DNA from: CBDATB01 sp965199745
GTDB lineage: Bacteria; Bacteroidota; Bacteroidia; Cytophagales; Flammeovirgaceae
NCBI GenBank assembly: GCA_965199745.1
Contig: CBDATB010000013.1
Span: 620,001-684,000, forward strand
Reading direction: 5' to 3'
Length of the DNA stretch: 64,000 nucleotides
The first letter of the stretch is position 1; each line of letters starts with the position of its first letter. The position numbers and the translations under genes are program-made. Below are positions 1-9,156 of the stretch, in pieces. The notes under the pieces were generated by a model, which had not been told where the DNA came from, did no database searches, and was given only the letters and a program-made list of their open reading frames with translations.

Positions 1-961
1 TTTTATTGCTCGCCAGTATTTTTACATTTCTCGAAAGTGGATTGATAATAGGTTTTTGGTAGTTTGCTGCAAACGCATTTGTTTCAGAGATAGTATTCAT
101 ATAAAGCGGACCGATGATCATATCCATTTTTGTCATTGCTGGATCTGAAAGAATAATTTTAGTTTTTTCAGGAGTCTTCTCGGTGTCGAAAGCAAAAATT
201 TGTAATGCTATTCCTTGCTTAACTAAAGTGTCTCTTGCCATTTTTATACCCTGATACAAATCTAAAACTACCTGATAACTAGCGGGCTTACTCGGATCAA
301 TTTCATCGGTAAAGAAAGGCAGCAAAACCGCTATATTATACTTTTTCTTATAAATATCTTTAAATTCGGCTTCGGGAGCATACTGCTTCTTGAGCCTCAT
401 GTATAAATTAGGATTACTGTTGCGCGCGTTCTGATCGGATTCTAATATGCCAAATAATGTTCGTGATACAATAGGGTCTGTTTGGTCTGTACTGTATAGA
501 TTTTTCAATTGCCGCAGGTTAAGATACTTAACGAGTACTTGCTTTAAGGTATTTTTTTCTTTTAATAAATCTTTATTTAGCTCTTCCATATATCCATAAC
601 TATCTGCAAACTCTTTGTTCTGATAAGCTGCCAGTGCAAGCGTATAAAAAGCTTCATTCCTTTGGTCCCAGTCGGCATAATTAGCTATTAGATGGTATAG
701 CAACTGCATAGCACTGTGTATGTTGCCATTGTGATAAGAAGATAACGCACTCAAGTATAGGGCATAGGGTGTCATGCTGTTAGCTGGCTGTGTGTCTGCA
801 AGCTTTTTGAAAATAACGTACGACTGTGCATAATATTTTTTTTTGAACAATTCTTTTCCGTAGTTGTATTGCCTAATATCTTTTTTCGATTGAGCATAGA
901 CCAATATGAGCGTGCTGGTGAGTAGAAAAGACAACACTAGTTTTTTGGAGATAGCGTACAT
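1..961 (-). CDS. TPR plus periplasmic-binding-type protein (C-terminal part missing)
   Basis: The reading frame is open from the ATG at 961 to the window edge, so about 320 N-terminal residues are visible. An N-terminal signal peptide (cleaved near VYAQS, about residue 24) is followed by a helical, TPR-like region (about 30-200). From about residue 225 a stretch reading NIAVLLPFF starts a type 1 periplasmic-binding fold, continuing with MDMIIGPLY and PIINPLSRN. In Bacteroidota, proteins of this layout beside guaA are usually annotated as LysM or ABC-transporter substrate-binding-like envelope proteins. The ligand is not known. It lies 66 bases downstream of guaA on the same strand and may be cotranscribed with it. 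The domain call is fairly secure; the function is not. Confidence 0.7.
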   Translation of the reverse strand, partial: MYAISKKLVLSFLLTSTLILVYAQSKKDIRQYNYGKELFKKKYYAQSYVIFKKLADTQPANSMTPYALYLSALSSYHNGNIHSAMQLLYHLIANYADWDQRNEAFYTLALAAYQNKEFADSYGYMEELNKDLLKEKNTLKQVLVKYLNLRQLKNLYSTDQTDPIVSRTLFGILESDQNARNSNPNLYMRLKKQYAPEAEFKDIYKKKYNIAVLLPFFTDEIDPSKPASYQVVLDLYQGIKMARDTLVKQGIALQIFAFDTEKTPEKTKIILSDPAMTKMDMIIGPLYMNTISETNAFAANYQKPIINPLSRNVKILASNK

Positions 962-1027
962 AGCAAGTTATTGTTTTTAATGTGCTGCGTCTTAGTGCAT
1001 TTAATCGAAAACATAGTCAATACCTTA

Positions 1028-2557
1028 TTACTCCCACTCAATAGTAGCTGGTGGTTTTGAACTAATATCATAAACTACTCGGTTGACGCCCTTTACCTGG
1101 TTAATAATTTTATTGCTTACTGTTTTTAAGAAATTGTAGGGAAGGCGGCACCAGTCTGCTGTCATACCGTCTGCACTCATTACAGCGCGTAAGCTCACCA
1201 CGTTTTCGTAAGTTCTCTCATCGCCCATCACCCCAACCGAGTGTACGGGCAATAAAATAGCACCTGCTTGCCACGCTTGGTCGTAGAGTTTAGCTTCCTT
1301 CATAGCATCGATAAAAATGGCATCTACTTCTTGTAATATGCGAACTTTTGTCGCGTCGACAGTACCTAATATCCTAATACCTAAGCCCGGACCAGGAAAA
1401 GGATGTCTACCCAGAATTTTTGTGTCAACACCCAATTTTTTCCCTATACACCTCACCTCGTCTTTAAATAAATTATTGAGTGGCTCCACTACTTTTAACT
1501 GCATAACATGTGGCAAACCCCCAACGTTGTGATGTGATTTAATGGTTGCCGAGGGTCCTTTCACCGATAGCGACTCAATAATATCGGGATATATGGTTCC
1601 CTGCCCTAGCCATCGAATTGTTTTAATTTTTTTGGCCTCTTCTTCAAAAATCTCAATAAATGCCTTGCCAATGGCTTTCCTTTTTTCTTCGGGACTGCTA
1701 ATATTTTTTAGTGCTTGATAAAAATATTGTTTTCTATCTACGCCTTTAATGTTAAGCCCCATACCCTCGTATGAGGAAAGTACCTGATGAAACTCATTTT
1801 TTCTTAACAAACCGTTATCAATAAAGATACAATAGAGGTTTTTACCAATCACTCGATGTAATAACAACGCTGCTACTGAAGAGTCTACACCACCCGATAG
1901 TGCCATTATCACTTTGTCATCACCTAATTTTTTTTGCAGGTACTCAACCGTATCTTGTACAAAAGCATCGGGAGTCCAGTTTTGCTTGCACTGGCAGATA
2001 TTAACCACAAAATTTTTTAGTATTTTTTTACCTTCCGCAGAGTGTGTTACCTCAGGGTGAAACTGCAGACCATAGGTGTCTTCTCCGTCAATGTGAAAGG
2101 CTCCTACTGGAATGTTATCTGTGTGGGCAATTGCCTTAAAATTGCCGGGTAGTTCAATAATTGTGTCGCTGTGTGACATCCATACCTGCGTTTTTGGGCT
2201 AATTTTTTGCGTCAGTAACGTCTTATAGTTTGTTATATTGAGATTGGCACTTCCGTATTCTCTAATTTTTGAAGCGGCTAGTTTGGCACCTGCCTGGTGA
2301 GCAATTAGCTGCGCACCATAGCAAATGCCCAAAACAGGTAAGATTTTTCTATAGCTTGTCGTATTGATAACAGCAACATCACTTAGCACCGAATACGGAC
2401 TGCCCGATAAGATGATTCCTTTCACTGCTCGGGTAAGCTCGGGAAGTTTTTGGTAAGGGTATATCTCACAGTAAACATTTAATTCTCTAATCCTGCGAGC
2501 GATCAGTTGGGTATACTGGGAGCCAAAGTCATAAATATGGATTATTTCGCCTGTCAT
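1028..2557 (-). CDS. guaA: GMP synthase (glutamine-hydrolysing)
   Basis: Converts XMP, glutamine and ATP to GMP in the cytosol, the last step of guanine nucleotide synthesis. The 509-residue protein is full length. The N-terminal class I glutamine amidotransferase has the nucleophile C79 in GICYGAQ and the triad H167 and E169 in QFHPEVT. The ATP-pyrophosphatase P-loop SGGVDSS is near 221-227, and the C-terminal dimerisation domain ends in the typical IEWE. The start is the ATG at 2557. Downstream on the same strand is a periplasmic-binding-type protein. Confidence 0.97.
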   Translation of the reverse strand: MTGEIIHIYDFGSQYTQLIARRIRELNVYCEIYPYQKLPELTRAVKGIILSGSPYSVLSDVAVINTTSYRKILPVLGICYGAQLIAHQAGAKLAASKIREYGSANLNITNYKTLLTQKISPKTQVWMSHSDTIIELPGNFKAIAHTDNIPVGAFHIDGEDTYGLQFHPEVTHSAEGKKILKNFVVNICQCKQNWTPDAFVQDTVEYLQKKLGDDKVIMALSGGVDSSVAALLLHRVIGKNLYCIFIDNGLLRKNEFHQVLSSYEGMGLNIKGVDRKQYFYQALKNISSPEEKRKAIGKAFIEIFEEEAKKIKTIRWLGQGTIYPDIIESLSVKGPSATIKSHHNVGGLPHVMQLKVVEPLNNLFKDEVRCIGKKLGVDTKILGRHPFPGPGLGIRILGTVDATKVRILQEVDAIFIDAMKEAKLYDQAWQAGAILLPVHSVGVMGDERTYENVVSLRAVMSADGMTADWCRLPYNFLKTVSNKIINQVKGVNRVVYDISSKPPATIEWE

Positions 2558-2683
2558 GACGCAAAGCTAAACAATTATTCTTCCAAGGGTAAATTAGTGA
2601 GGGCGAATACTAAAAACCCGAATTAATAATACGAATGGGTTGAATTGAAAAACATCGTTGTTGCAACGTATACTATACATTTT

Positions 2684-2746
2684 CAAGCACGTTAGGAAAG
2701 CGGAATACATCCCTAAAGTTTTTTAAGATCATCAAGTGGCGTGCTT
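2684..2746. repeat. imperfect inverted repeat downstream of the restriction-modification gene
   Basis: AAGCACG (2685-2691) and CGTGCTT (2740-2746) form the outer arms of an inverted repeat in the 296-base gap between guaA and the restriction-modification gene. A short perfect hairpin, CGTTG-TTG-CAACG, lies just before it (2656-2668). The arm is followed by GTTAGGAA, a string also present in the inverted repeat after the NYN gene (30.1 kb). This may be a terminator or the scar of a mobile unit; the sequence does not decide. Confidence 0.3.
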
Positions 2747-2853
2747 TACATTTGTTTTTTTGACTTGGTATTTTATATTTATGAGGCAGAAATATAAAAA
2801 CTTATCTACACCGTATTGTAAAACCATTATCGAATATTTTAAGCTGGTTTTTT

Positions 2854-5800
2854 TCATTCAAATTGTCTTTCAGCACTAACTTTCACAATGTTTATTTCTT
2901 TTTCTGTTAATCCGTACAACTCATAAACCATTTGGTCTATTTCCTTGTCCGTTTTATCAATTTCTGCTTTTAATTCCTGTGCTTTTGTTTTTGCTCGTTT
3001 AAAATACTGCATCCATTCTGCTTCTTCACTTAACGACAATTTATTGTATTCAAAATCGTTTTCTTTTGCAGACTTTTTATGGGCTTTTTCTAATTCTTTT
3101 AAGAATTCACCAAAGTCTAACTCATGCCAGTTTTGAAGTTTTTGAGAGAATTTACTTATTTGATATTTTGAACTCAATAAGTCCAAAAGATTCTTTTTCA
3201 TTACGCTTAATCCCTTATGTAGCCGAAGCATTCTATCTGATCGAGTACTAAAATCTTTTTCATTAACAATATCTCTAGCAACATAAAGAGTTTCCATATA
3301 AACTTTTCCTAATTCTCGCGTGCCTCCTTGAAGCTCTACAGTGATTTTTTTAATCTGATATTTCGCTAATGTACTATTAAGATATGCCGTTAAATATTTC
3401 AGCTTTTCACCAGTGAGTATAAATGCTTTATCATTTATAAAGAAATTGTCACTTTCATCATATATGAAAGGAAGAAATTTGGTCATATTAGGATATATGA
3501 TTTTATCTTTATTAAAATGATTATGATAGGCTATTGTGTCTTGCGTTTCAAACCATGTATTATTGGTTTTTTTTCGACTTTTTTCCCTTTTTCCGTTCGT
3601 AGAAATATAGTATTCTCCAGTCTGATTCAATTTCTTTCCAAATGACTCCAGATGAGCTTTTATAGCTGGGTACGTATTTATGTCAAGATTTAGAGAAGGA
3701 AAAGTGCCAATCAACCATAAATCTGCAAATTCAGGAAAGTATCTTTGTATATCACGACCTCTTAAAATGGGTCTTAAAACATCGTTACTTGCTTGATCCT
3801 GGTCAATTAGTTCATCTCTTTTAGTTTTTGATATTATAAACGCGTCGTTAAAGCCAGTTTTTATCCCATAATTTATGCGGATATTCCAATCTTTTAATTG
3901 TGTGCCACGTTTTTCTATTTTATTATTAATCCTCTTTTCAATTGGGCTTTCTATAGTCCATATCTCATCATCTTCATAGCTTACTTTAACCGCCATTTCT
4001 TCATAAATTGAAAAATCTCTAAAGTCCTTTTCTTGGTTTAAATCAATAACATTAAAAACATGACTATTTGTTTGTTTTTTCTCAAATAATAGAATGTTCG
4101 AGTCAACTGTCGCACTATCGAAAATGCCTGAACCTAAATCAATAAAAGCATAAGGCGCAGTATTTGCAACAAAGAATTTTCTTAAACTCTTTCCATAATT
4201 TGCTCGCATCCATTTATTAGAAGTTATATAACCCAATACTCCACTTTCTTTAAGAATCTGATTTCCTTTTTCATAAAACAAACAATATAAATCCCCCATA
4301 CTTTCGTAAGTATCGTAACCTACCGCTTTAAGCAAAATCGATTGTTCCTTAATTTGTTGTAATTGAACATAAGGCGGATTCCCAATCACCACATCAAAAC
4401 CACCTTTAGCAAAAACCTCTGGAAATTCGTTTTTCCAATTAAATGCTTTGTATCCTGCAACACTTGGGTCGTCTATTAAACTATTACCGCACTTAATATT
4501 ATTGTTTAATGACGTTAGTTTTCTACCTTTTTGTGCAGTTCTTAACCAAAGGGAAAGTTTAGCTATTTCAACACTTTCTTCGTTAATATCTACACCATAA
4601 ATATTGTTTTCTAAAATGGCTTTTTCAGCCTCGCTCAATACCATCGAAGCACCAAAAAGTTTGGCTTGTAATTCGTCAATGTATTGATGTTCTGCAATTA
4701 AAAATTCTAACGCTTGGTTTAGAAAAGCTCCACTACCACAAGCTGGGTCGCAAATGGTAATTTGCAATAACCATTTTCTATAATCTTCTAATTTTTGAGA
4801 TAACTTTTTTAAAGTCGCTTTTTGTCTTCCTTTACGTTCTTTCTCGTATTCCGCTTCTTGTATGTCGAGTTCGATTTTCTTTTCCTCACAAAGTTTGCCC
4901 ACTGTATTGTCTACAATGTATTTGGTAATGTATTTTGGTGTGTAAAATACTCCGTCTTTTTTACGTTTGGTTTTACTTTGGTCAGATGCAACTCCTTGAG
5001 TTTCTGCTTGTATTTCGTCAATGTCATTTAACGAATGTTCAAAGATATGTCCGAGTATGTTTACACTTACTTCACTTTCAAAATCGTAGTTACTTAAATT
5101 TATGGTGTGTTTATGCAGTAAATCGTCATTGATTTTGATGTTGTCTAAAATCTCATCTGGTGCAAAAAGTCCACCATTGTATGCGAAAATATCGTGTTGC
5201 TGTCCTTTGCGACCTGTGTTCATATAACCGAAATATTTTTTAAATCGGTCGTATAAAGGAAAATACTCGTCATATTTATCTCGTAAATCAGTCCATTGGT
5301 TTACAATGGCACGAATTGAGTTAGGTGGCAATAACAACCTATCTTCTGCAAAAAAGATAAATAGAAAACGGTCGAGTAATTTCTGTGTTTTTTTGAATAA
5401 CGTTAGCTTATCGTATTCGGGATTTTCTTTTTGTATGGCATCAAAAATCTCGTTTCTAAAAGAGGCGTAATCTTTGTAAAGTTTTTTAGTTACGTTTTCC
5501 TCTTGCGTTAAAGATTCGTCTTTAATCTTTTTCGGTATGTCTTTTAAAAGATATTCTGATGAAAGACAAAGCCAAAGAATGTCGAAACGCTCTTTTGAAA
5601 GCTGAAATAGATTAAATTCCTCAAAGTCAACTGCGTTGTCAATGTAAAAACGCAACTTTTCAAAGTTGGAAGCAATGACATAATTACAATCTGGTTGATT
5701 GTTTTTATACCCAAATGCTTGGGTTTCTACTTTGCTCAAATCGGTTGTGTTTGTTCCTTTCAGTTCAATTACTGCAAGTGCCTTGTCGCCTTTTAGAATT

Positions 5801-6069
5801 GCTCCATCTGTCTTTTTAAAGCCTTTGATGTTTTTTAATTCCGTTGTGAGATTAAAGTTGGGTATCGGATTTTTTGTATAGCCCAATACATTGACAAACA
5901 GGTCAATCAAAAATTCGCCTTGATATTGTTCCTCTTTTGAGTTTCGAATGTTTTTTTGAATAGTTGGATGATGGAAATGGCTTGTAAATCGCTTGTATGC
6001 TTGCGTAACTTTTTCGGAGTCTAATCCCTTTAAGTATTTGTTTAGAACAGAGTTTTGAAATAAGCTCAT
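2854..6069 (-). CDS. Type IIG restriction-modification enzyme (Eco57I-like, nuclease plus N6-adenine methylase)
   Basis: A single large protein (1071 residues from the ATG at 6069; the frame stays open to a TTG at 6084) combines restriction and modification. An N-terminal PD-(D/E)XK-like nuclease is suggested by D88 and by E102 and K104 in AVIELKG. After a helical connector comes the N6-adenine methyltransferase, with GVFYTPKYIT (373-382), the SAM-binding DPACGSG (441-447) and the catalytic NPPY (564-567). The last 350 residues fit the target-recognition and coiled-coil region of the Eco57I/TaqI class. No separate specificity subunit or second methylase gene is present, as expected for type IIG. 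It stands alone between housekeeping genes and was probably acquired horizontally. The recognition site cannot be read from sequence. Confidence 0.85.
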   Translation of the reverse strand: MSLFQNSVLNKYLKGLDSEKVTQAYKRFTSHFHHPTIQKNIRNSKEEQYQGEFLIDLFVNVLGYTKNPIPNFNLTTELKNIKGFKKTDGAILKGDKALAVIELKGTNTTDLSKVETQAFGYKNNQPDCNYVIASNFEKLRFYIDNAVDFEEFNLFQLSKERFDILWLCLSSEYLLKDIPKKIKDESLTQEENVTKKLYKDYASFRNEIFDAIQKENPEYDKLTLFKKTQKLLDRFLFIFFAEDRLLLPPNSIRAIVNQWTDLRDKYDEYFPLYDRFKKYFGYMNTGRKGQQHDIFAYNGGLFAPDEILDNIKINDDLLHKHTINLSNYDFESEVSVNILGHIFEHSLNDIDEIQAETQGVASDQSKTKRKKDGVFYTPKYITKYIVDNTVGKLCEEKKIELDIQEAEYEKERKGRQKATLKKLSQKLEDYRKWLLQITICDPACGSGAFLNQALEFLIAEHQYIDELQAKLFGASMVLSEAEKAILENNIYGVDINEESVEIAKLSLWLRTAQKGRKLTSLNNNIKCGNSLIDDPSVAGYKAFNWKNEFPEVFAKGGFDVVIGNPPYVQLQQIKEQSILLKAVGYDTYESMGDLYCLFYEKGNQILKESGVLGYITSNKWMRANYGKSLRKFFVANTAPYAFIDLGSGIFDSATVDSNILLFEKKQTNSHVFNVIDLNQEKDFRDFSIYEEMAVKVSYEDDEIWTIESPIEKRINNKIEKRGTQLKDWNIRINYGIKTGFNDAFIISKTKRDELIDQDQASNDVLRPILRGRDIQRYFPEFADLWLIGTFPSLNLDINTYPAIKAHLESFGKKLNQTGEYYISTNGKREKSRKKTNNTWFETQDTIAYHNHFNKDKIIYPNMTKFLPFIYDESDNFFINDKAFILTGEKLKYLTAYLNSTLAKYQIKKITVELQGGTRELGKVYMETLYVARDIVNEKDFSTRSDRMLRLHKGLSVMKKNLLDLLSSKYQISKFSQKLQNWHELDFGEFLKELEKAHKKSAKENDFEYNKLSLSEEAEWMQYFKRAKTKAQELKAEIDKTDKEIDQMVYELYGLTEKEINIVKVSAERQFE

Positions 6070-6199
6070 ATGTGCTTTTATCAAACGTAATATTGTTGTT
6101 CTTTTCTAGGGTAAAATAAAGCAATTATTATAAATGGTTTTTACGCGTTGTCTTATAAACTTCATACTCACTTAAAATTTGCGTTATTTGTCTTGAGCT

Positions 6200-6220
6200 T
6201 TCTTGAGTTCTTCTCAAGAA
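6200..6220. terminator. stem-loop after gap
   Basis: TTCTTGAG (6200-6207) pairs with CTCAAGAA (6213-6220) around a 5-base loop. It lies about 80 bases beyond the stop of gap on the minus strand and upstream of the restriction-modification gene. It has no T-run, so termination is only a guess. Confidence 0.3.
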
Positions 6221-6299
6221 GCCAAATCGTTTGATGAGTGTTCTTATTCAGCCTCTTTCTGAACAGTCGTGATGATTTACTTAAAATTTGTTACATTTC

Positions 6300-7292
6300 T
6301 TATTCAAACCTATCAATTAAATCAGCTGTCCTGTGGGAATAACCTGCTTCATTATCATACCAGCCCACTACTTTTACTAAGGTGCCATTGACGGCAGTCA
6401 TTTTCGCATCAAAAATACAGGAATGCGGGTTACCGACGATATCTATCGATACGATTGGGTCTTCGGTATATTCTAGTATGCCCTTGAGTGAAGATTCAGA
6501 GGCACTTTTTAAGGTAGCATTAATGTGTTCGGCGGTGGTTTCTTTTTTCAGAATAACGGTAAGATCTGTGAGTGAACCATCGGGAATAGGCACGCGCATA
6601 GCGCAGCCGTCAAGCCTTCCTTTCAGGTGCGGTAATACCAAAGCAACCGCTTTAGCCGCACCCGTAGAAGTGGGGATAATTGAGCATGCTGCGGCTCTTG
6701 CTCTTCTTAAATCGCGGTGAGCAGTGTCCTGTAATCTTTGGTCGGCGGTATAGGCATGGATGGTGGTGATGTATCCTTTTTCTATACCAAAGGCATCGTC
6801 GAGTGCTTTGGCCATCGGTGCTAGGCAGTTGGTCGTACAAGAGGCGTTGGAAAGAATTTTTTCATTACCCGTGAGTATGTCATCATTCACACCCAATACT
6901 ACTGTTTTGACTTCTCCTTTGGCAGGGGCGGATATGACCACTTTTTGAGCACCTGCTTCTAGGTGTTTTCCAGCCCCATCGGGGTCAACAAAAAACCCGG
7001 TTGATTCTAACACAATGTCTACTCCTAGTTCTTTCCAAGGCAATTTGCTGGGGTCTCGCTCGGCAAATACTTTAATTTTTTTACCTTCCACGGTAATGCT
7101 ATCATCTTCGACACTTACACTGCCTTGAAAGCATCCGTGTATCGAGTCGTATTTTAACAGATGCGCTAGTGTTTTGTTATCTGTTAGATCATTAATAGCC
7201 ACTACCTCAATTTTTTCGTTGTTTAGCAGTATCTTAAATGTAAGCCTTCCAATACGTCCAAATCCATTAATGGCAACTTTTTTCTTTGACAT
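6300..7292 (-). CDS. gap: Type I glyceraldehyde-3-phosphate dehydrogenase
   Basis: Oxidises and phosphorylates glyceraldehyde 3-phosphate to 1,3-bisphosphoglycerate in glycolysis, and the reverse in gluconeogenesis. The 330-residue protein is full length. The Rossmann motif INGFGRIGR is at 8-16. The catalytic cysteine is C152 in SNASCTTNCLAP, with the general base H179 in TTIHAYT. The phosphate-binding TGAAKA and the C-terminal YDNEAGYS are intact. D35 after the second strand fits NAD preference. The ATG at 7292 lies 119 bases from kdsC, and a Bacteroidota-type -7 element in that gap suggests gap has its own promoter. Confidence 0.96.
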   Translation of the reverse strand: MSKKKVAINGFGRIGRLTFKILLNNEKIEVVAINDLTDNKTLAHLLKYDSIHGCFQGSVSVEDDSITVEGKKIKVFAERDPSKLPWKELGVDIVLESTGFFVDPDGAGKHLEAGAQKVVISAPAKGEVKTVVLGVNDDILTGNEKILSNASCTTNCLAPMAKALDDAFGIEKGYITTIHAYTADQRLQDTAHRDLRRARAAACSIIPTSTGAAKAVALVLPHLKGRLDGCAMRVPIPDGSLTDLTVILKKETTAEHINATLKSASESSLKGILEYTEDPIVSIDIVGNPHSCIFDAKMTAVNGTLVKVVGWYDNEAGYSHRTADLIDRFE

Positions 7293-7359
7293 TTTACGTA
7301 ATTTTTTTTAAATGAATAAAATTTTATGAGAACAAGCATCTTACTTAATTGTGAGCAAA

Positions 7360-7367
7360 CAAAGGTA
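7360..7367 (-). promoter_or_regulatory. candidate -7 element for gap
   Basis: The minus strand reads TACCTTTG here, matching the Bacteroidota -7 consensus TAnnTTTG, 68 bases before the gap start codon. No TTG stands at the expected -33 position, so support is partial. Confidence 0.35.
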
Positions 7368-7411
7368 GTAAAAAACAATCGAGATAGAGTGAAAAAAATA
7401 TCGCTTGAATT

Positions 7412-8098
7412 TTACATGCGTACGAAGCCACTACCTTCTGCTCGGTAGACTAGTGTTTTTTTATTATTTCTTTCTGCAAGATATTCTTGATAATGTTCTG
7501 CAAAAGCAATGCGTTTTTGAAAAGTTTCTTCAAGTCTGCCCAACAGACTAAGTGCCACTTCTGAGATTTCGCGCAAGGCGTGTGTACTACCCGTGCAAGC
7601 GGTAATGTAGTCGCAATACTCATGTTTTTTGCAGTAATTTAAAAAAAGTGGGTTGGCTTTTCGGCGTACCATCCACCGAGTGCCTACCCAGCGGGCTAGT
7701 GCAATATCGAGGAGGTCATCAAAGCAAAAGAGTGTTTGTTGGGGGATAATTTTTTCTTTTACTTTGAGCCATGGCAATAGGTTTTCTTTTTTTTTGGCTA
7801 AAAAGAAAACGGCATTTAGGTGTTCGCGTTGTGCCCATTGCAAAGCGGTCTGATTTTCTTCTCCCGTAATGATGGCAGTGAAAGGAAGACAATTGTTTTG
7901 CAAATAAAACCCAAAGCGCAACATATTGATGCCCATGGAATCTACCTCACTGAAACAGCTCGGCAGCTTGCCTTTAGTACCATCATTAAAAACACCATCC
8001 CAATCGAGTAGCAAGGCATGAGTGTGCAGCAATTTTTTCTTAATGCTCAGAGCATCAGTAACGAACTCAGCCCCTATTCGTCGAAAAATTTCTTCCAT
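7412..8098 (-). CDS. kdsC: KdsC-like HAD phosphatase (KDO-8-phosphate phosphatase)
   Basis: Expected to dephosphorylate KDO 8-phosphate to KDO in the cytosol. This 228-residue protein has the HAD nucleophile motif with D32 and D34 in LDWDGVFNDG, motif II at T78 in IITGE, a lysine cluster at 102-104 (motif III) and the motif IV acidic pair D127-D128 in CFDDLLD. The C-terminal stretch CDYITACTGSTHALREI resembles the KdsC end that closes the active site. It is somewhat longer than a typical KdsC (about 170-190 residues), with extra residues at both ends. It lies 18 bases after the transaldolase-CBS gene and closes the KDO cluster, which supports the assignment. Some divergence from classical KdsC is clear. 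Confidence 0.75.
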   Translation of the reverse strand: MEEIFRRIGAEFVTDALSIKKKLLHTHALLLDWDGVFNDGTKGKLPSCFSEVDSMGINMLRFGFYLQNNCLPFTAIITGEENQTALQWAQREHLNAVFFLAKKKENLLPWLKVKEKIIPQQTLFCFDDLLDIALARWVGTRWMVRRKANPLFLNYCKKHEYCDYITACTGSTHALREISEVALSLLGRLEETFQKRIAFAEHYQEYLAERNNKKTLVYRAEGSGFVRM

Positions 8099-8116
8099 TA
8101 TTACTTTAAAAGCACT

Positions 8117-9127
8117 TTACTCATTCATATCCTGAATATCTATCATTCCAACTGCTTTGCCATTTTCTGTAACGACCAAACAATCTACTCTGTGTACTTT
8201 CAACAAGTTAGCTGCTTCATATAAGAACTTATTTGAATTAATAGACTTGGGTGTATTTATGCTTAGTTCACTCATTTTTTTATGAATAATTTTTTCGCCT
8301 TCACTGCCAATTAGCCTTCTTAGGTCGCCGTCAGTAAAAATACCAATGGGTTTTTGCCTCGTGTCTACAATAGTTATTGCGCCGAAACCTCCTAGGGTCA
8401 TTTCTACTAGGCTTTCTGCTACGGTCATATCCGGTGATGCCAGTGGATTTTTATTATTCATAGCATCTTTTACTTTGACAGTCATCAGGCGTGTGTGTTC
8501 GGTAAACTGGCGTGTCCCGAGGTCTGTAAAGTGGTTTTTGGCAAGTTGTTGAATGATTTTCCAGGGTGCTGTAATGGCATGTACGCCTGCGCTAAGAGCA
8601 TTGCGTACATGTTCTGTGTTTCTTACTGAAGAAAACATGATTTTGGTGTCATAACCGTAATAATTAACTGCATCGACACACTCAGAAATCAGCCTTAATG
8701 CGTCATGCCCTTGGTCTTGTAACCTGCCGACTAGCGGACACACATAGGAGGCACCAGCAGCCATAGCCATATAGGCTTGTTGTAATGTGTAAACCAAATG
8801 TATATTTATTTTAAACCCTTCTTTTCTCAGCTGTGTGCAAGCTTGCATAGCTTCGAGGGAAGCAGGGATCTTATAGACAGTTTTTTCTTTGTTAAGACCT
8901 AGTTTATCTTGGCGATGTACTTCGGCAATAATGTTGCCTGCTGTCTCACCCAATGCTTCAATTTGAAGTATAGGAACAATTTTAGACAGTTCTATAATTG
9001 TACTATCAATAGCTGTGATACCCTGGCGGTGCATGAAGGTGGGCGTAGTGGTCAAGCCCGCCAGAAAACCCAATGCAAAAGATTCTCTAATTTCTTGAAC
9101 ATCTGCCGAATCGAGGTATAGTTCCAT
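8117..9127 (-). CDS. Transaldolase/fructose-6-phosphate-aldolase-like domain fused to a CBS pair (in KDO cluster)
   Basis: The N-terminal 215 residues form a transaldolase-family TIM barrel of the small TalC/FSA type: D6 in LYLDSADV, the Schiff-base lysine K86 in VYKIPAS, and the Q/G-rich GRLQDQG loop near 134-140. The C-terminal part (about 217-336) is a pair of CBS domains, with GIFTDGDLRRLI (262-273) strongly resembling the regulatory tail of KdsD/KpsF arabinose-5-phosphate isomerases. The gene sits 29 bases after kdsA and 18 before kdsC, in the place where kdsD is expected. I infer that it supplies or controls arabinose 5-phosphate for KDO synthesis, perhaps by aldol joining of a two-carbon donor to glyceraldehyde 3-phosphate, with the CBS pair sensing a nucleotide or CMP-KDO. 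The domain calls are secure; the reaction is not. Confidence 0.85.
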   Translation of the reverse strand: MELYLDSADVQEIRESFALGFLAGLTTTPTFMHRQGITAIDSTIIELSKIVPILQIEALGETAGNIIAEVHRQDKLGLNKEKTVYKIPASLEAMQACTQLRKEGFKINIHLVYTLQQAYMAMAAGASYVCPLVGRLQDQGHDALRLISECVDAVNYYGYDTKIMFSSVRNTEHVRNALSAGVHAITAPWKIIQQLAKNHFTDLGTRQFTEHTRLMTVKVKDAMNNKNPLASPDMTVAESLVEMTLGGFGAITIVDTRQKPIGIFTDGDLRRLIGSEGEKIIHKKMSELSINTPKSINSNKFLYEAANLLKVHRVDCLVVTENGKAVGMIDIQDMNE

Positions 9128-9156
9128 TTATTTTTAGTTTTTATTTTTTTGGATAA

